27,684 nucleotides of DNA from a virus. The position numbers were made by a program, and so were the translations under genes. Positions 1 through 7,415 of this stretch are shown here, one piece after another. Position 1 is the stretch's first letter; every line of letters starts with the position of its first letter. The stretch is from IMG/VR virus record IMGVR_UViG_3300028400_000027, positions 1 through 27,684 of that record; one strand, written 5' to 3'. Under the pieces are notes generated by a model, which ran no database searches, was not told the DNA's origin, and was given only the letters and a program-made list of their open reading frames with translations.

Positions 1-1415
1 TCAATCGTAACATTAAAATCTTCGCGTCGATCCATTATTGCTGTATATTCAATAGTACCAAACAATCCTTCCCATGCTTCAGCAAACGACGATCCTTTCT
101 TTTTCTTTGTTTTGCCATTGGGTAGCTTGACGATTTTGTCTTGCATTTTTTCAGCGATATATTTGTCGGTTTCAATTGGTAAAACCTGACCAACAATTGT
201 TTCTGGTCCCATATTTAATGCTCGAATAGCCGAAGGATATAGACTATTAATATCAACTGAACCGACCCATTTGTGTAACCCTTTTTTAGGATAAGCTACA
301 TAAGCACCAGCCGCTTGCGTGTCGCCTTCGTGCTTTTCTTTGTTTGGAACAATTAAACCTAATTCATGAGCTTCATTAATAATGGCTTGTTCTGTAACTG
401 CTACCGCGCCCATAACCTTCGGAATTAGAACAGTATTATCATGAGCAATTGTGTTAGCAAGATCGATAAATTTTAATTTTTGATCGAGACGGTGAAGAAG
501 CATGGTATCTTGTCTGTTATACTCGATAAATTTCTCAAAATCAGTATTATACAATTGATCAAGCGTACCTTCATAAACAACCTTTGTTTCGCCTAATTCA
601 TGTTCTGCAATTGCATCAAGGCTGTACGAATGCATTTCATGATATGTATATTTTCGATATAATTGCATGTAGTCCAGATGAACTCGGCCAATTAAATCAT
701 AAGTAACATGATCCGACCCATACCTTTCAAAAGTACGTTTTTTTGGTAATTGATCCCAAAGACAAAATCGCCTGGTATCGTTTTTACTTAGAACTCTGGT
801 TATTCTATTAACAAGATAAGGAATATCATAACCTTCACTGTTCCAACCACTTAATACATCTGCATCTTCAATAAAATCGAGAAAATCATTTAATAATTTC
901 TTTTCATCTGTATATAGAATAGTATTTTCAAATTTATTACAGATTTCTTTTGCAATGACTGGATCAATAGATCTAGGGGGAATAACTAAAGTAATGCATT
1001 GATCAACCCAATTAAGATATAGAGATATTGCAGTAACTTTATTAAAAGGATCATCAACAGGACTAAAACCTTTTACCTTATCAAAGTCAACCTCAATATC
1101 AAAAAATGCAGTTTGTAATTGTGGAGGTTCTTGCCCTTTATAATTCCGTTCAAGACATCTTTGTAATGGTGTTATATCGCTTTCAAAAAGGCTTGATGCA
1201 TTATGCATCCGTTTTTCGCGAGCATATTCTTTGTAATGTTTTGATGAAAATTTAGAAACTCGATCACCAAACAATGTTTGGTATTTGCCTTTATTATCTA
1301 AATAATAAAAGGTATATTCTGCGGGGTATTCAGTAAAGATACGTTTACCGTGTTCTCTTTCGACAACATGAACGAGGTCTTTGCCTCGTTCATAAAAAGC
1401 ATCAACATATGACAT
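1..1415 (-). CDS. 43: DNA polymerase, family B, T4 gp43-like (3' part cut off by window edge)
   Basis: Replicative DNA polymerase with proofreading. The 471 visible codons hold the N-terminal and 3'-5' exonuclease domains and the start of the palm. Exo I is FFDIEVDFD, with the D-x-E pair at residues 106/108. Exo II is GWNSEGYDIPYL and Exo III is YNRQDTMLL. Near residue 420 the palm motif A DINSLYPSAIR appears, followed by NMGPETIVGQ, close to T4 gp43 (SLYPSIIR, then ISPETI). The ATG at 1415 is preceded by AGAGGA at good spacing. The C-terminal part (motifs B and C, thumb) lies outside the window, so integrity and possible inteins cannot be judged. The DsbA-like gene lies just upstream on the same strand. 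The leader carries a hairpin with an 8-base loop that may be an autoregulatory operator. Confidence 0.96.
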   Translation of the reverse strand, partial: MSYVDAFYERGKDLVHVVEREHGKRIFTEYPAEYTFYYLDNKGKYQTLFGDRVSKFSSKHYKEYAREKRMHNASSLFESDITPLQRCLERNYKGQEPPQLQTAFFDIEVDFDKVKGFSPVDDPFNKVTAISLYLNWVDQCITLVIPPRSIDPVIAKEICNKFENTILYTDEKKLLNDFLDFIEDADVLSGWNSEGYDIPYLVNRITRVLSKNDTRRFCLWDQLPKKRTFERYGSDHVTYDLIGRVHLDYMQLYRKYTYHEMHSYSLDAIAEHELGETKVVYEGTLDQLYNTDFEKFIEYNRQDTMLLHRLDQKLKFIDLANTIAHDNTVLIPKVMGAVAVTEQAIINEAHELGLIVPNKEKHEGDTQAAGAYVAYPKKGLHKWVGSVDINSLYPSAIRALNMGPETIVGQVLPIETDKYIAEKMQDKIVKLPNGKTKKKKGSSFAEAWEGLFGTIEYTAIMDRREDFNVTI

Positions 1416-1430
1416 TTTATTTTTCCTCTT

Positions 1431-1446
1431 CCCACTTCTGGCTGGG
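1431..1446 (-). promoter_or_regulatory. Hairpin with 8-nt loop just before the polymerase ribosome site (possible translational operator)
   Basis: In the mRNA sense CCCA (1446-1443) pairs with TGGG (1434-1431) around the loop GCCAGAAG. The AGAGGA ribosome site follows directly. T4 gp43 represses its own translation by binding a hairpin with an 8-base loop beside the gene 43 ribosome site. The geometry matches, although this stem is 4 bp and the loop sequence differs from the T4 loop (AATAACTC). The role is inferred. Confidence 0.4.
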
Positions 1447-1494
1447 TTACCGTGTCTACACTAACTTATTGTTAGCTGAATTTATATTTTTTAT

Positions 1495-1758
1495 TTACAC
1501 TTTTCGTCCGACGGTATCGAGAATATTTTCCAAAAGCTCGAACTCAGACTCAGTTTGATGGAAATTTGACTTGTATGCTGTACGAATAGCTTTATTTAAA
1601 ACAGATGCTTTGATGTCCATTTCTTCAGCAACGGCTTTAACAGTATCATTAAGACCGCCACGTAATGCTTCGATTTCAGCTAATACTGAAAGACCTTCAG
1701 ACATTAGATGTTGTAATTTTGCTTTTTCTTCGGCATTAAAAACTTTGTTATCAGACAT
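1495..1758 (-). CDS. dsbA: DsbA-like double-stranded DNA-binding late transcription regulator
   Basis: An 87-residue, helical, charged protein. It resembles the small DsbA proteins of T4-like phages, which bind double-stranded DNA near late promoters and stimulate late transcription. The core GLNDTVKAVAEEMDIKASVL followed by NKAIRTAYK and ending in ILDTVGRKV fits the pattern I recall from marine T4-like relatives. The ATG at 1758 is chosen over an upstream methionine because AAGGAGAA lies just before it. It precedes the polymerase gene by about 80 bases on the same strand. The assignment rests on recalled similarity and size, and another small helix-turn-helix protein is possible. Confidence 0.65.
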   Translation of the reverse strand: MSDNKVFNAEEKAKLQHLMSEGLSVLAEIEALRGGLNDTVKAVAEEMDIKASVLNKAIRTAYKSNFHQTESEFELLENILDTVGRKV

Positions 1759-1829
1759 ATTGTTCTCCTTATTATTGTAATTGATAAATATTAGCATTAT
1801 TTACTGAAAAATACAAGCGAAAAAGAAAA
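1759..1829. promoter_or_regulatory. Divergent intergenic region with two late-promoter-like cores
   Basis: The gap separates the minus-strand dsbA-like gene from the plus-strand kinase gene. On plus, GATAAATA (1783-1790) ends 39 bases before the ATG at 1830. On minus, GTAAATA (1798-1804) ends 39 bases before the ATG at 1758. Both resemble the T4 late promoter core TATAAATA. No convincing sigma70 -35/-10 pair was seen. The symmetrical spacing suggests a back-to-back late promoter pair, by inference only. Confidence 0.45.
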
Positions 1830-2558
1830 ATGAAATCATTTGAATTTTTAGACGAATCAATAAACGATAAAGGAATTTTTAAGGCCGTATTTTTCGCTGG
1901 AATTCCAGGTGCTGGAAAATCATATGTTTTAACTGAAATCAACGATGGTGGCATTGATGCTCGAATTGTTAATACTGATAAAATGCTAGAATTTTTAGCT
2001 AAATCAAAAGATATTGATATCAGTTCAAAAGAAAATCAAAAGGCTATCCTCGATAAAAGTAAAACGCTAACTATAAATCAACTTGCTAATTATATTAATG
2101 GAATGCTTCCTTTATTCATTGACGGAACTAGTTCAAATGCTTCGTCTACTTTAAGGCGGTCGGGTATTTTAGAAAGTTTTGGATATGATGTTGGTATGAT
2201 CTGGGTTGACACTGACCTAGACGTAGCTATCAAAAGAGCACAACAAAGAGAAAGAAAAGTTGACGAAGATTTTATTCGAGCAGTATATGAAAAATCAGCA
2301 GCCAATAAAGAATTCTTCGCTGAGAAATTTAATTTTTTTAAAACTATAAATAATAATGATGGCGAATTATCAGATAAAGTAATATTAAAAGCATTCAAAG
2401 AAGCACGTGGATTTTTTGAAGCACCATTAAAAAATCCAATTGGTAATCGAATAATCGAAAAATTAAAAGAAGAACACGAATCATATTTAGTGCCAACAAT
2501 TTTTTCAAAAGATGAAATTATTAAAGCCGTCTCCCAATGGTATGCCAAAGGAATATAA
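1830..2558 (+). CDS. P-loop kinase (zeta-toxin/polynucleotide kinase-like) with capsid-targeting-like N-terminus
   Basis: A 242-residue protein with Walker A GIPGAGKS at residues 24-31, directly after a hydrophobic strand (FKAVFFAG). The later segment WVDTDLDVAIKRAQQRER looks like the strand plus arginine-rich lid of zeta-toxin and polynucleotide kinase families. The substrate cannot be told: zeta toxins phosphorylate UDP-N-acetyl sugars, other relatives phosphorylate nucleic acid ends or nucleosides. The N-terminus MKSFEFLDES matches the T4 capsid-targeting pattern (MKTYQEFIAE), with LDE|S as a possible gp21 cut. It is followed without a gap by the ART-like gene. Only a weak purine-rich ribosome site precedes the ATG. 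Confidence 0.75.
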   Translation: MKSFEFLDESINDKGIFKAVFFAGIPGAGKSYVLTEINDGGIDARIVNTDKMLEFLAKSKDIDISSKENQKAILDKSKTLTINQLANYINGMLPLFIDGTSSNASSTLRRSGILESFGYDVGMIWVDTDLDVAIKRAQQRERKVDEDFIRAVYEKSAANKEFFAEKFNFFKTINNNDGELSDKVILKAFKEARGFFEAPLKNPIGNRIIEKLKEEHESYLVPTIFSKDEIIKAVSQWYAKGI

Positions 2559-3431
2559 ATGAAATCAAAAGAATTTTTATTCGAAGAAAAAAAGGTATCT
2601 CTTCTCCCGTTAAAAATAATTAATACTCTGCATCAATATTGCAGTGATTTTATTGCAAATACAAAAAAACCTCTATATAGAGGAATTAATGCAGATATAC
2701 CTCTTCTCTCAAAGAGACCTATTAGAAAAAATAGATGCCCACGAGATACATCATATGAAATAACTGCTGCATTTAATTATATATTTGAAGCACATACTGG
2801 CTATCCAGCAATAAGAAACACTTCGGCATTCACTACAATGGATGAAGCCCAGGCTGCTGATTATGGAGCTCTACATTTGGTTTTTCCAATTAACGGAACT
2901 CATTATTTATATAATAGTAAATATTCAGACTTATTCGCGGAACAAGATATTTTTGATTCTTTATCAAATTTTGAATATTTTCTCGAATCTAAAATTTCTA
3001 ATTTAGAACGCATAGATAGAATATTATCCGAATATGAGCCAATTAAAAACTTAATTTATAAAAAGTGTGGAGCCATAACAAAAGCTCAAATTGATAAATT
3101 TCTAAATAACTCTTCTGAGCTAAAAAAATATTGGTTAAAATACACAGGATTTTTTGGTAAATTTCTTAATAGTTACTATATTTACGATGGCTTTCATCCA
3201 GAATTGAACAATTCAAAAGGCGAAATTCAATTATTTGGAACTAACTATTTTTATATGATTAACCAATACAAAATAATCGAGAAATATAGAAAAACAAAAA
3301 CAAATTCAACTCCTGAGATTTTTATAGGTAAAAATGATATTGATCGGTCTGATTTTTTCGAAAATCTTACTGAATATGTTTTTAATGCTATTAAAAAGAA
3401 ACAAGAAATATATATGATTCTTAATCGATAG
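2559..3431 (+). CDS. Possible ADP-ribosyltransferase-fold protein with capsid-targeting-like N-terminus
   Basis: A 290-residue protein starting MKSKEFLFEE, again the capsid-targeting-like pattern with LFE|E as possible protease site. KKPLYRGIN (near residue 38), then NTSAFTTMDEAQAADYG, resembles the R...S-T-S arrangement of ADP-ribosyltransferases and of phage proteins annotated as ART-like. A later glutamate in KGEIQLFG could be the catalytic acid, but a clear E-x-E is missing, so activity is uncertain. AAAGGA lies in the end of the previous gene and the ATG follows its TAA directly, so the two are cotranscribed. Its 3' end overlaps the oppositely oriented next gene by 11 bases. Confidence 0.45.
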   Translation: MKSKEFLFEEKKVSLLPLKIINTLHQYCSDFIANTKKPLYRGINADIPLLSKRPIRKNRCPRDTSYEITAAFNYIFEAHTGYPAIRNTSAFTTMDEAQAADYGALHLVFPINGTHYLYNSKYSDLFAEQDIFDSLSNFEYFLESKISNLERIDRILSEYEPIKNLIYKKCGAITKAQIDKFLNNSSELKKYWLKYTGFFGKFLNSYYIYDGFHPELNNSKGEIQLFGTNYFYMINQYKIIEKYRKTKTNSTPEIFIGKNDIDRSDFFENLTEYVFNAIKKKQEIYMILNR

Positions 3432-4254
3432 AACCTGGCACAGTTAAACCTTTAGCCTTAGCAGCTTGTGCCAATCCTTTTATTTTTGGTAAAAGACGTT
3501 TGCGAGTTGCTGCATCAGCATTACGATATACACGCATTATACGAGCCCAATTATCATTAAATTTCTTTTGATCAAGTGTTTTCTGTGCTAATTTTTTGTG
3601 TTGGGTCCCATACCCAGTATCTCGTGTAATCCCTTTAAGACCACGCATTTCCGGCTGAGGTTCAAAATCTATTCCACCTTCGTAGTTATAGTCATCATCT
3701 TCTGTTAAAATACGTGTCATTGATTCGCAAAGTTTAATGGTAGTTTCAACAATTTTATTTTCGTTCATGTATTTTTCAAAATCTCTATAGCCTCGACGTC
3801 TTAGCTCACGCTTGATAGCTTTAATTTGAAAATTACGTGGTGTTCCACTCGTTGCAGCTTGATTTTTTTCGTAAGGATAAGCATGTAAAAGATTAAGTAA
3901 TTGCTCATCTGAGAATTTTTTAACCTGATCTAAAATATCTTTTGGATTGGTATCTCCCCACCAAAATGCTTTACTAAGTTTGCGTGTGAAACTATCGCTT
4001 CTTGCTTCGCGAACACGGCCTTCGTTGGACATGGCTTTTTTAAGATCTTTTACATTAAATATATGTGTATTCCCCCAATCATCTTTAACCTTAACAGAAT
4101 TCTGAGATACCGATACAACTACCATTGGTTCGTAATCTTTATCACTTTCCCATTCTGGATATACTTTATCACCAGGTTTTAAATTCCTGCTGTTTCTTGA
4201 TTCTTTAATTCTTAATGGGTTGTTTTTACTTTCGAATAATTCATAAAGATTCAT
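3421..4254 (-). CDS. Putative internal virion protein with SH3/KOW-like segment and capsid-targeting-like N-terminus
   Basis: 277 residues, function not recognised. It begins MNLYELFESK, a variant of the capsid-targeting pattern with LFE|S as a possible prohead protease site. Further (L/I)xE sites follow (RIKE|S, KIVE|T, ILTE|D), as in processed T4 head proteins. Residues 26-75 (LKPGDKVYPEW to FNVKDLKKA) look like a small KOW/SH3-type barrel. The middle is helical (DEQLLNLLHAYPYEK, FQIKAIKRELRRRGY) and the C-terminus is basic and helical (RKRLLPKIKGLAQAAKAK), suiting contact with packed DNA. GGAAAA in the end of the upstream gene serves as ribosome site. Confidence 0.55.
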   Translation of the reverse strand: MNLYELFESKNNPLRIKESRNSRNLKPGDKVYPEWESDKDYEPMVVVSVSQNSVKVKDDWGNTHIFNVKDLKKAMSNEGRVREARSDSFTRKLSKAFWWGDTNPKDILDQVKKFSDEQLLNLLHAYPYEKNQAATSGTPRNFQIKAIKRELRRRGYRDFEKYMNENKIVETTIKLCESMTRILTEDDDYNYEGGIDFEPQPEMRGLKGITRDTGYGTQHKKLAQKTLDQKKFNDNWARIMRVYRNADAATRKRLLPKIKGLAQAAKAKGLTVPGSID

Positions 4255-4256
4255 TG

Positions 4257-5027
4257 TTATTTTCCATTTTGTTTGCGAATATCTTGTACCGCTTTAACAA
4301 TTTTTTTAGCTAATGCTATAAAAGTATCACCATTATTAACGCGGAATTCTTCTTTAATTGAATCCATTGAATCACCGAAGAAACATATATTATCAATAAC
4401 AGCTTTTAGGTCTGTTAAACCAGTGACTTCGGATTCATTAATAGTATCAGTTAATTCATATTTGCCATTGTTGGCTTTCTTTAGTTTTTTCTCTTTTTGT
4501 AAATTATTATATAATTCTTTTTCTAAACGCTTTTTCTTTTCTTCTTCTGTTTCTTCGAGTGATTTAAGAACGTCAACAAACGAATTTTCTTTTTTATGAA
4601 CATCACTTCTAGGCTTACGTTGTGCTATAATATCTTCGTCAACAAGTTCAGCATTTTTAATCCACCCTGAATAAAGTTTATTGTCATGGTCGCCTTTAAT
4701 ATAAACTTTACCGTCCTGAATTTTAACTACCTTGCCAGAAACTCCTGCGCCGCCTTTGGTTGCATGACCAAGATGAACATGATCACCAATATCAAATTCT
4801 TGTGTTGGTACCCACTGTGGACCATTTACTGTTTGAACAACTCTCATCGACGGTTCATAATCATCATCTTGATCTGTTTCATTGAAAACTTGTGCCGATT
4901 GAAGATTTTCGAGAATAGTTTTCATGGCATTTTTATCTTCGGATACTACCGAAGTTGAACCAACTCTATTTCCTTTTTCAACACTATCAAAATTTGATAA
5001 GATATTAAGCATATCTGGGTCTTTCAT
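4257..5027 (-). CDS. Unknown protein with KOW/SH3-like segment and charged coiled coil
   Basis: 256 residues, family not recognised. The N-terminal third is polar. The segment FDIGDHVHLGHATKGGAG through KVYIKGDHDNKLYSGWIKNAELV looks like a KOW/SH3-type barrel, similar in layout to that in the neighbouring downstream protein; both also carry a DYEP motif. A strongly charged helix follows (EETEEEKKKRLEKELYNN), then the C-terminal helix ALAKKIVKAVQDIRKQNGK. AAGGAT precedes the ATG at 5027. It probably works with the adjacent gene, which starts two bases after its stop. Confidence 0.5.
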   Translation of the reverse strand: MKDPDMLNILSNFDSVEKGNRVGSTSVVSEDKNAMKTILENLQSAQVFNETDQDDDYEPSMRVVQTVNGPQWVPTQEFDIGDHVHLGHATKGGAGVSGKVVKIQDGKVYIKGDHDNKLYSGWIKNAELVDEDIIAQRKPRSDVHKKENSFVDVLKSLEETEEEKKKRLEKELYNNLQKEKKLKKANNGKYELTDTINESEVTGLTDLKAVIDNICFFGDSMDSIKEEFRVNNGDTFIALAKKIVKAVQDIRKQNGK

Positions 5028-5036
5028 ATTAAATCC

Positions 5037-5249
5037 TTATACAAAATTCTCAACAACACGAATCGTTTCGCTTATCTGATCAAGAACTTCGTTTCGTCGT
5101 TTGTTTGATAATGGTTGACCATGTGCAATAACACTTCTAGCCATCTGGAGGGTTTTAAGAATTTCATCTAAAACTTCAATTGGAACCGGCATGTCCTCGT
5201 TTAATTGAAGTGATTCGATCATTTTAATAAATTTTTCTAATCTGTCCAT
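5037..5249 (-). CDS. Small helical protein of unknown function
   Basis: 70 residues, almost entirely helical and amphipathic, with no cysteines and no membrane segment. No family recognised. There is no Shine-Dalgarno sequence; instead ATAAATA ends five bases before the ATG, the arrangement seen at several genes here. The small size and position among putative virion cargo genes fit a head-internal or accessory protein, by context only. Confidence 0.5.
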   Translation of the reverse strand: MDRLEKFIKMIESLQLNEDMPVPIEVLDEILKTLQMARSVIAHGQPLSNKRRNEVLDQISETIRVVENFV

Positions 5250-5254
5250 AACTA

Positions 5255-5261
5255 TATTTAT
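5255..5261 (-). promoter_or_regulatory. Late-promoter-like ATAAATA, 5 bases before ATG
   Basis: The core reads GATAAATA on the minus strand, overlaps the stop codon of the upstream gene and is followed by TAGTT and the ATG at 5249. T4 late promoters (TATAAATA) start transcription about six bases downstream, so this mRNA would begin at or near the ATG. Confidence 0.5.
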
Positions 5262-6196
5262 CTTAAATATTCGTATTCGGAACGTTTCATTCCCGGTCTA
5301 CTAAAAAGTAATACCTTTCCTGAATTATTAGATAAAATGCCAGGTTCGACCGTAAACCCTTTAAGAACTGTTTTCATTAAATCTTTTTTTAATCTTTTGT
5401 CAATTTCAGGTGAGATATCACTATCAAAAGCAAATGTTGAAACATCATCATTATAGTCTAAAAAGTTTTCTAATTTGTTCTGAACATATGATAGAATTTT
5501 CTGATATGTTTCTTCGTCTGAAGTATTAAATTGTTGTTGTGGAGAAATATCGCCACTATTATAAACATATACAAACGGAAAAACACCTTGCTTAAAATCT
5601 TCTGGATCAACAGTAAATTTTACATTATAAAAACCAATTTTTTGAGATTCTTTAATTTTTTTCTTTTTCTTACCATATATAGACGAACTACGTGTTAATG
5701 GTGCACTTAATTGTCCAACTGTTGAAGCAATTGCACCTGCACCTGTAGCACCAGCAGAAGCTGTTTCATAAAAATTTGTACCATAATTAAAAACAATTCC
5801 AACACCTTTCTTTGTTTTTAGTGGACTTGGTACCCAACTCTTAAAAATACTAGTGGCAAGATCCGTAATAATTTTCTTATTAATTTGTGGATCAATATCA
5901 ATGATAATACCAATTTGTTTTGGCCAGTACATCATCCATATTTCATCCTGCCATTGCATAAATTTCTTTTTTACATCTCTAAGAATTTCTCTATAAACTT
6001 GTTCATCAGAAAAATTAATTTTATCTTTAAAAGATAATTGTTTTTCATTATCAGTTGACTCGGGCGAAACAAATGTAAAGTAAGCAACCGGAAGCTCGCC
6101 GCCTTTATATTCCTTACCTTTTACTAATTTAGTAATTAGTTTCAGCTCAGTGAATTTTGTGTCAATATTTTCAATTACAAATTCTTTTGCTCTCAT
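5258..6196 (-). CDS. Putative internal virion protein with duplicated domain and capsid-targeting-like N-terminus
   Basis: 312 residues beginning MRAKEFVIEN (VIE|N as possible cut), close to the capsid-targeting pattern. The protein appears to contain two related halves. FSDEQVYREILRDVKKKF...IDIDPQINKKIITDLATSIFKSW in the first corresponds to TSDEETYQKILSYVQNKL...SDISPEIDKRLKKDLMKTVLKGF in the second. Between them lies an Ala/Gly/Ser-rich linker (about 150-185) with a KKKKK run and a second possible protease site, IKE|S. Processing there would release the halves separately. AGGTG precedes the ATG. The function of the repeated domain is unknown. Confidence 0.55.
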   Translation of the reverse strand: MRAKEFVIENIDTKFTELKLITKLVKGKEYKGGELPVAYFTFVSPESTDNEKQLSFKDKINFSDEQVYREILRDVKKKFMQWQDEIWMMYWPKQIGIIIDIDPQINKKIITDLATSIFKSWVPSPLKTKKGVGIVFNYGTNFYETASAGATGAGAIASTVGQLSAPLTRSSSIYGKKKKKIKESQKIGFYNVKFTVDPEDFKQGVFPFVYVYNSGDISPQQQFNTSDEETYQKILSYVQNKLENFLDYNDDVSTFAFDSDISPEIDKRLKKDLMKTVLKGFTVEPGILSNNSGKVLLFSRPGMKRSEYEYLR

Positions 6197-6203
6197 TATT
6201 CAC

Positions 6204-6488
6204 CTATAAAATTTCAAATTCGTTATTGTTTAGTATCTTAGCAGGCCCGTAATCAACTACTGGTTCAGTAAATTCGAATTCACCGGTTTTTGGTTCGAGT
6301 TGCTCAATTCTAATTTTATAAATTCCTGGTTCTGCTTTAATTTGTAAAATTTCTTTTAGGTAAAATCGTTTATCCCATCGATATTCACGATCAACAAATA
6401 ACTCATCATTAACATATATACGATATTCGGGCGGAAAACCGATCCACTTACACCGTACTTCAAAAGTTATTTTTACAAATTTTTCCAT
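6204..6488 (-). CDS. Small beta-rich conserved phage protein
   Basis: 94 residues from the ATG at 6488; a GTG directly before it (6491) is an alternative start. The sequence is rich in alternating hydrophobic and aromatic residues (EYRIYVNDELFVDREYRW, PGIYKIRIEQLEP), predicting a beta-sandwich like those of carbohydrate-binding or tail accessory proteins. I recall similar small proteins in marine T4-like phages but cannot name a function. ATAAATA lies six bases before the ATG and no Shine-Dalgarno sequence is visible. Confidence 0.5.
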   Translation of the reverse strand: MEKFVKITFEVRCKWIGFPPEYRIYVNDELFVDREYRWDKRFYLKEILQIKAEPGIYKIRIEQLEPKTGEFEFTEPVVDYGPAKILNNNEFEIL

Positions 6489-6493
6489 CACAT

Positions 6494-7033
6494 TTATTTA
6501 TCAGGTTTTGTATATTCTATTAAACCATCTGGATGTTGTGGCGGCGAATAAACAGTATATAATTTCAAATCTTCAGATTCTGATGTGTTAATGATATTAT
6601 GTTCGGTTCCAGCTGGCACATCAACAACAATACCATCGCTTATATTATATTCTTGACCGTTTAGAATAGATAGACCCGAACCAGCTTCAATTCGAATAAA
6701 CTGTGCACCATTATGAACTTCAGATCCAATTTCTTCACCTGGTTTTATAGACATTACAACAACCTGATTATTTTTTGATGTATATAAAACTCGACGATAT
6801 GCATCATTTTCGAGTGTTGCCTCTTCAATATTAATAACTAATGGTTCTTTTTTCTGCTTATCTTCGTTTGTTATGGCTTTAATTCTTTTTTCTACTTTCT
6901 TAACCCATTGTTCACTTGGCTTACCGTGACCGCGATAATATTGAAGAACTTTTTTTGGGTTTGATTTACTGACTAATGCCCATCTACCGTTTACTTTTTT
7001 TAACGTTTCGTTAAGAAATTCTTTTGATTTCAT
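6494..7033 (-). CDS. Cupin-domain protein with capsid-targeting-like N-terminus
   Basis: 179 residues in three parts. MKSKEFLNET is the capsid-targeting-like leader (LNE|T as possible cut). Residues 14-52 form a short basic module (NGRWALVSKSNPKKVLQYY, then KPSEQWVKKVEKR) that I associate with other phage proteins. Residues 70-175 are a cupin barrel: EVHNGAQFIRIEAGSG (105-120) and VPAGTEHNIIN (139-149) supply likely metal ligands E105, H107, Q111 and H145. This pattern matches a bacterial stand-alone cupin subfamily related to mannose-6-phosphate isomerase. The substrate is unknown. AGGAAAA overlapping the previous stop is the ribosome site. Confidence 0.8.
   Translation of the reverse strand: MKSKEFLNETLKKVNGRWALVSKSNPKKVLQYYRGHGKPSEQWVKKVEKRIKAITNEDKQKKEPLVINIEEATLENDAYRRVLYTSKNNQVVVMSIKPGEEIGSEVHNGAQFIRIEAGSGLSILNGQEYNISDGIVVDVPAGTEHNIINTSESEDLKLYTVYSPPQHPDGLIEYTKPDK
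6495..6501 (-). promoter_or_regulatory. Late-promoter-like ATAAATA, 6 bases before ATG
   Basis: GATAAATA on the minus strand overlaps the last codons of the cupin gene (Asp-Lys-stop) and lies six bases before the ATG at 6488. Coding constraint could explain part of the match. Confidence 0.35.
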
Positions 7034-7034
7034 T

Positions 7035-7415
7035 TTATTTTCCTGAATTTAAATATCTTAAATCAGACAATAGGTGCAAAATATCTGAACGAGCTAATGA
7101 TTGCCCGCGATAGAAATGAAAATCATCGCCTTTAGATTTAATTATTTGCTTTCGATACCAATCTCTATCTTTTTCCATTTGTGTATGAATTTTTCTCATT
7201 AGTCGTCGTGCTGTTGAATTCTTTTTTGATTGTTTAATTATTTCGTTTAGTTGATTAAGAAATTCTTTTAATACCTTAAAATAATTCTCTTTCACAATAG
7301 GATTGATATCACTAAATTCAATCATTTTTTGCACGCCGAGAGTTTTTATTTTTGATAATATATCTTTTAACTGATCTATAAAATCTTCATTCTCTTCAAC
7401 TTCAAAAATTTTCAT
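7035..7415 (-). CDS. Helical protein of unknown function
   Basis: 126 residues from the ATG at 7415, preferred over an upstream ATG at 7427 because it overlaps the preceding stop as ATGA and gives MKIFEVEEN, in line with neighbouring starts. The body is mostly amphipathic helix (KVLKEFLNQLNEIIKQSKK, RRLMRKIHTQMEKDRDWYRK) ending with HFYRGQSLARSDILHLLSDL. The leader only weakly matches the capsid-targeting motif, as no clean (L/I)xE follows. No family recognised. Confidence 0.55.
   Translation of the reverse strand: MKIFEVEENEDFIDQLKDILSKIKTLGVQKMIEFSDINPIVKENYFKVLKEFLNQLNEIIKQSKKNSTARRLMRKIHTQMEKDRDWYRKQIIKSKGDDFHFYRGQSLARSDILHLLSDLRYLNSGK

Noticed and set aside
1461-1475. Hairpin CTAAC-TTATT-GTTAG after the dsbA-like gene as a terminator
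   Set aside because: The stem is only five AT-rich pairs and no T-run follows on the minus strand, so termination cannot be supported.
4273-4958. Plus-strand open frames within the 3421-5027 genes
   Set aside because: Cysteine- and leucine-rich composition typical of antisense shadows in AT-rich DNA; the minus-strand genes have ribosome sites and a continuous operon.
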